A DNA stretch of 64,000 nucleotides from contig JANATG010000001.1 in the NCBI GenBank assembly GCA_029449235.1, positions 3,720,001 through 3,784,000 on the forward strand, read 5' to 3'. The position numbers and the translations under genes are program-made. The stretch is from Linnemannia schmuckeri. Its lineage: Eukaryota > Mortierellomycota > Mortierellomycetes > Mortierellales > Mortierellaceae. The notes below the pieces were generated by a model. That model was not told the origin of the DNA, did not search any database, and saw nothing but the letters and a program-made list of their open reading frames with translations. Shown in pieces: positions 60,857 to 64,000 of the stretch (the first letter of the stretch is position 1; each line of letters opens with the position of its first letter).

Positions 60857-63800
60857 TCAAGGCTTCTTGAAGAGGTCGGTAAGATGATGACTCCGTCCTC
60901 CTCCACCAGACGACTGCGATGGCGACAACGAGTTCCGTCGTGAACTTGCTGCGGACAACGACCGGGCAACTTGCTCCATTTCCTGATCCAGAATCTTGAC
61001 GCGATCGCGCTCGTCAATCTCATGGCTTGCTATCCTGACCATTCCATTATCCTCCTCCCGCTCAACTTCGTGGATATGAATCACAGAGTCGCCGCTGTGC
61101 TGGGACAGTGGTCGTCCGTTGTTATTGTTGTTACCGAACCTTGAAGACTCTTCCTCATCTAACGATCCAATCTGTGAAAGGCTGGGACTGACTGAGTGTG
61201 TCGAGGGGTGGCTCCGCTTCAGCTCCTGCGCAATACTCTTGTTGTCGCTACTGTTCTCATCAGAGCCGATGATAATGACTGGTGGAGTTCCCGAAGACAA
61301 CGAGGATGTGGATCCGATGCCGGTCAAATTAGAAGATGAACGAGGCGTGTTGATTCCTTGAGAGGGAGGTCGAAGGCCATCCTTGGCGGGGAGGTTAAAG
61401 TTGATGCTGGGACTGCTGTTGTCCTTTTCCTTTTCCTTCTCCTTCTCGCCTGCTGACTCGCCGTTGTTGTTGTTGCTGTTGGTATTGGGACTGTACACAG
61501 ATGCACGGAGGTTCCTGTTGGCAGCGACTCCCTTGGATGCCTCTTTCATCTCCTTGACCACATCCTGCAATGTCCTGACAGTATTGTTGTTGCTATTAAT
61601 GTTGTTCGTCCGGCCGAGATCAGGCACACCTGCAATACCAAAGCCGGCATAGGGCAGCACTCCTCCATATCCATACGAACGCTGGTTGACCGACCTCTGG
61701 TGATCATATCCAATTGATCTCTGATTGTCGTATCCAATCGATCTCTGGTTGTCAAATCCGACAGAGCGCTGATTATCGTAGCCAATCGAACGCTGGTTGT
61801 CGTATCCGATCGTCCTTTGCTCGCCATCGCCTTCGGGAACGCCTCCAATGCTCGATCCGCTGATAGTAGGGGGTCGCAAGACAATCTCGTCTCCAATGTT
61901 GATATGGGGCAACCGGGTAACTGCATGGTTGGCATCCTCGCGCTTCCTGGACCAAGTGCGAGTGTACTTGTACTGAAGATGAAGTAGGGGCACAGTGACA
62001 CCGTGAATCAAGACACTCGAAAAGACCAGGAACATAACGATCGGGAAGATGACTTCACGAACACGCATCAAGCGGTCAAGATTGTGCGCATGGTCACCCA
62101 AATGCTCAGGGCTTGTCATCAAGGCAGTCAACTTTGAGAAAAATACGGCTCCGACTCCAATAGGACCGAACCAACCAGCAAAAGCCGCGTCACGGTACGT
62201 GGTTAAGGCAGGGATCAGCGGCTTCAGAGCCACCACGAAGGGGAGTCGTCGGAACAAGAGAATTACAATAGCCAGAACAATCAGACGCCACACAGACAAG
62301 CCCAAGTCGGCATTGTTGAAGCTTGAGAAGGGGATTGACGCGCCAATGTAGACAAAGCAGGCCAAGTTGAGCAACATATCAATGGTTTCCTGAATATGGG
62401 CCTCAGCAATCTCGTTCGAGAACCAGTCACTAAAGGAGTAAGCAGGAGCGTCATTATTAGTATGCGGGAACATGTATATTGAGACAGAGATTGGAGAGCG
62501 CCCTTTGATAGTAACGAAAACAAAGTTGACTTACTCCCAGGCAAAAATGTTTCCAGCAACGAAGCAGGCCAAAAGATCGTCGGAGGCGATAATACTGACA
62601 ATTCCAGCAACGGCAAGTGCCAGTGCAATCGAAAAGACCAAGAACGACTCCTTGTCAATCAGATTCCTACGTGCGGAATGGTTGTATAAAAATAAGAATC
62701 CAGGGGTAAAGACCCGAGAGAAGGATAGTGAGCAACAATAATGCTCACATTTCAGCACATTCAATCAACCTCACGCGACTCATGCATCATGCTGGATAAC
62801 AAATATGTACCTGTTCTTAGCGCCCTTGACTAGCTTGCGGCACGCAAATCCAAAGACTCCTCCAATGACGATACTCAACAAGATCTGATAGCCCCAGACT
62901 AGGTAGAACCATTTTCCCACAGCAACACCCGCAGAGGGCTCTTTCATTAGATAAAGGCCAAGAAAAAGGAAGGGGAGACCCATGCCATCGTTGATGCCCG
63001 ATTCTGCGGACAAGAGGTAACGAATGCGAGGAGGGACATGCTTCTCGGCGAAACGGCCTTTGACGACCGAGTTGGACAAGACGGGATCGGTGGGGGTGAC
63101 ACAAGCAGCGATAGCCATAGATTCGACCTGTCATGATGAGAGAGAAAATAAGGTATACACGGACACAGGAGAGAATAGTGAGTATGACTTCATTTAAGTC
63201 GTCATGAAAGACTCATCCTGTATGAGGCTGTCGTAGTGAAAAAAAAAAAAGCTGAGAGGGAAGGAGATGACTTACAAAGCTGAGATTAGGGATTAGACCC
63301 CAGACAAGGAGCGCTGAGGTGCCAAACATGAGGCACATTAATGGTACGATCATCATGAACAGCGAAAGCTTTTCCTTGAGAATGTATGACCTATGATTGG
63401 ATGACAACAGCAACAGCAACATAACAGCAAAGTGAGTTCTTGTTCCTCGGTAAACTTTTTTGTTTGTTTGTTTTCATTCCATACTTGGGCTGGTGTATCT
63501 TCGTGACGAGAGTGAAAAGTCGACTGAGGGAGGGATCTGAGGAATTGAGCCTTCTCCTACAACCTTGTCGAGTGCTCGAGAGCGTTTTCCAATTCGCACT
63601 CGTCTTTTTCTCCCCGCCTCGCCCGGGATTAAGATTGTTCCTTGCCCACAATAAGCAGACAAAGCAACAAATCGCAATACAGAAAAAGAAAAGAGGCAAA
63701 TGAACGTTGCACGAGAAAATTCTCATACAATTCTGTTCTTTGTGTCCTTACCTTGGCAACGACACTCCTGCAGCCATGACCTGCACGGCGATGACAATCC

Positions 63801-63902
63801 TGGTGAACTCGAGGGTGACACTGTCGTACTTTTCCCATCTTGTCGGGTCAAAGATCCCGATGGCATAAGGTCCAATGATGATACCAAAGACAGTTGAAAC
63901 AA
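60857..63902 (-). CDS. nha1: Na+/H+ (K+/H+) antiporter, Nha1/Sod2 type, 5' end missing
   Basis: Exports Na+/K+ for H+ at the plasma membrane. Visible exons (minus): 63902-63752, 63390-63276, 63127-62811, 62666-62535, 62429-60857; the first helices lie beyond the window. Family hallmarks: FGIIIGPYAIGIFDP, AACVTPTDPVLSNSVVKG (unwound-helix region), SAESGINDGMGLPF, and SDDLLACFVAGNIFAWDDWF with the two ion-binding aspartates, followed by TYRDAAFAGWFGPIGVGAVF. The ~300-residue cytoplasmic tail is Ser/Asn-rich with an 8-residue repeat (IGYDNQRS). The tail in yeast Nha1 controls regulation and osmosensing. Introns 2-4 as visible (143-148 bp) restore KNRNLID and AWDDWF. Confidence 0.93.
61676..61822 (-). 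repeat. 24-bp tandem repeat in the antiporter tail
   Basis: About six imperfect 24-base units encode (I/V)G(Y/F)D(N/H)QRS on the minus strand. Copies differ mainly at third codon positions, so the amino-acid unit is conserved beyond what fresh slippage would give, but unit number may vary between strains. Confidence 0.9.
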
Positions 63903-64000
63903 CTGCGGAGATACAGGGTGATTCAAGGCAGAAAAAGGTTACGGGTAATATGCAGGAGAAATAAAAGAGAAAAACAGGGGTGGGTCAGTTAGTCAAGGGA

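Overview
This window is nuclear DNA from a filamentous, early-diverging fungus, most likely Mortierellomycotina (Mortierella/Linnemannia type). That placement is an inference. It rests on spliceosomal introns with GTAAGT/YAG borders, a GPI-type chitin deacetylase, a PTS2 peroxisomal thiolase, glutamine- and serine-rich regulators, CT-rich leaders, and a tRNA-SINE/LINE pair with poly-A tails. There is no bacterial-style operon, CRISPR array or prophage. Splice sites below were read by eye. Each joined CDS is divisible by three, and joins recreate family motifs (for example ERE at the thiolase C-terminus and MSHRKFE at the RPL3 N-terminus).

Layout. 1-2341: 3' part of a RAD5/HLTF-type SNF2 helicase with a RING finger (+). 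3191-5211: MFS/nodulin-like transporter (+). 5212-9032: mostly gene-free, with a possible decayed small gene near 5.9-6.5 kb. 9033-10973: chitin deacetylase (+). 11500-15288: ribosomal protein RPL3 flanked by two inverted GNAT acetyltransferase paralogues. 16070-19154: F-box-like protein. 21329-24757: large acidic disordered protein. 24986-27166: UMP-CMP kinase with a membrane-anchored, mitochondria-like N-terminus. 27644-32129 (-): 1359-aa Zn2Cys6 transcription factor with long polyglutamine. 32130-40463: over 8 kb with no convincing gene. 40464-41275 and 42501-43307: a broken and an intact copy of a secreted protein whose middle region resembles aerolysin-type pore formers. 47730-50267: single-pass membrane protein with a long disordered tail.

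50461-54603 is an accessory island. It holds a MITE-like element with a 9-bp target duplication, tRNA-Gly(GCC), and a nest of retroelements: a SINE inside a LINE 3' tail inside an older LINE, each insertion marked by its own target-site duplication. A small secreted ORF (55214) follows, then an F-box gene interrupted by three in-frame TAG codons (56000-57664). The window closes with two minus-strand housekeeping genes: peroxisomal 3-ketoacyl-CoA thiolase (57946-59988) and a plasma-membrane Na+/H+ antiporter (60857-63902, its 5' end outside the window).

The genes are largely unrelated housekeeping and surface functions. Recurring themes are CT-rich leaders ahead of regulatory or surface genes, long poly-A/poly-T tracts, and local duplication followed by decay. 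The most distinctive items are the nested retroelements, the MITE, the pore-former-like gene/pseudogene pair, and the triple-amber F-box ORF.
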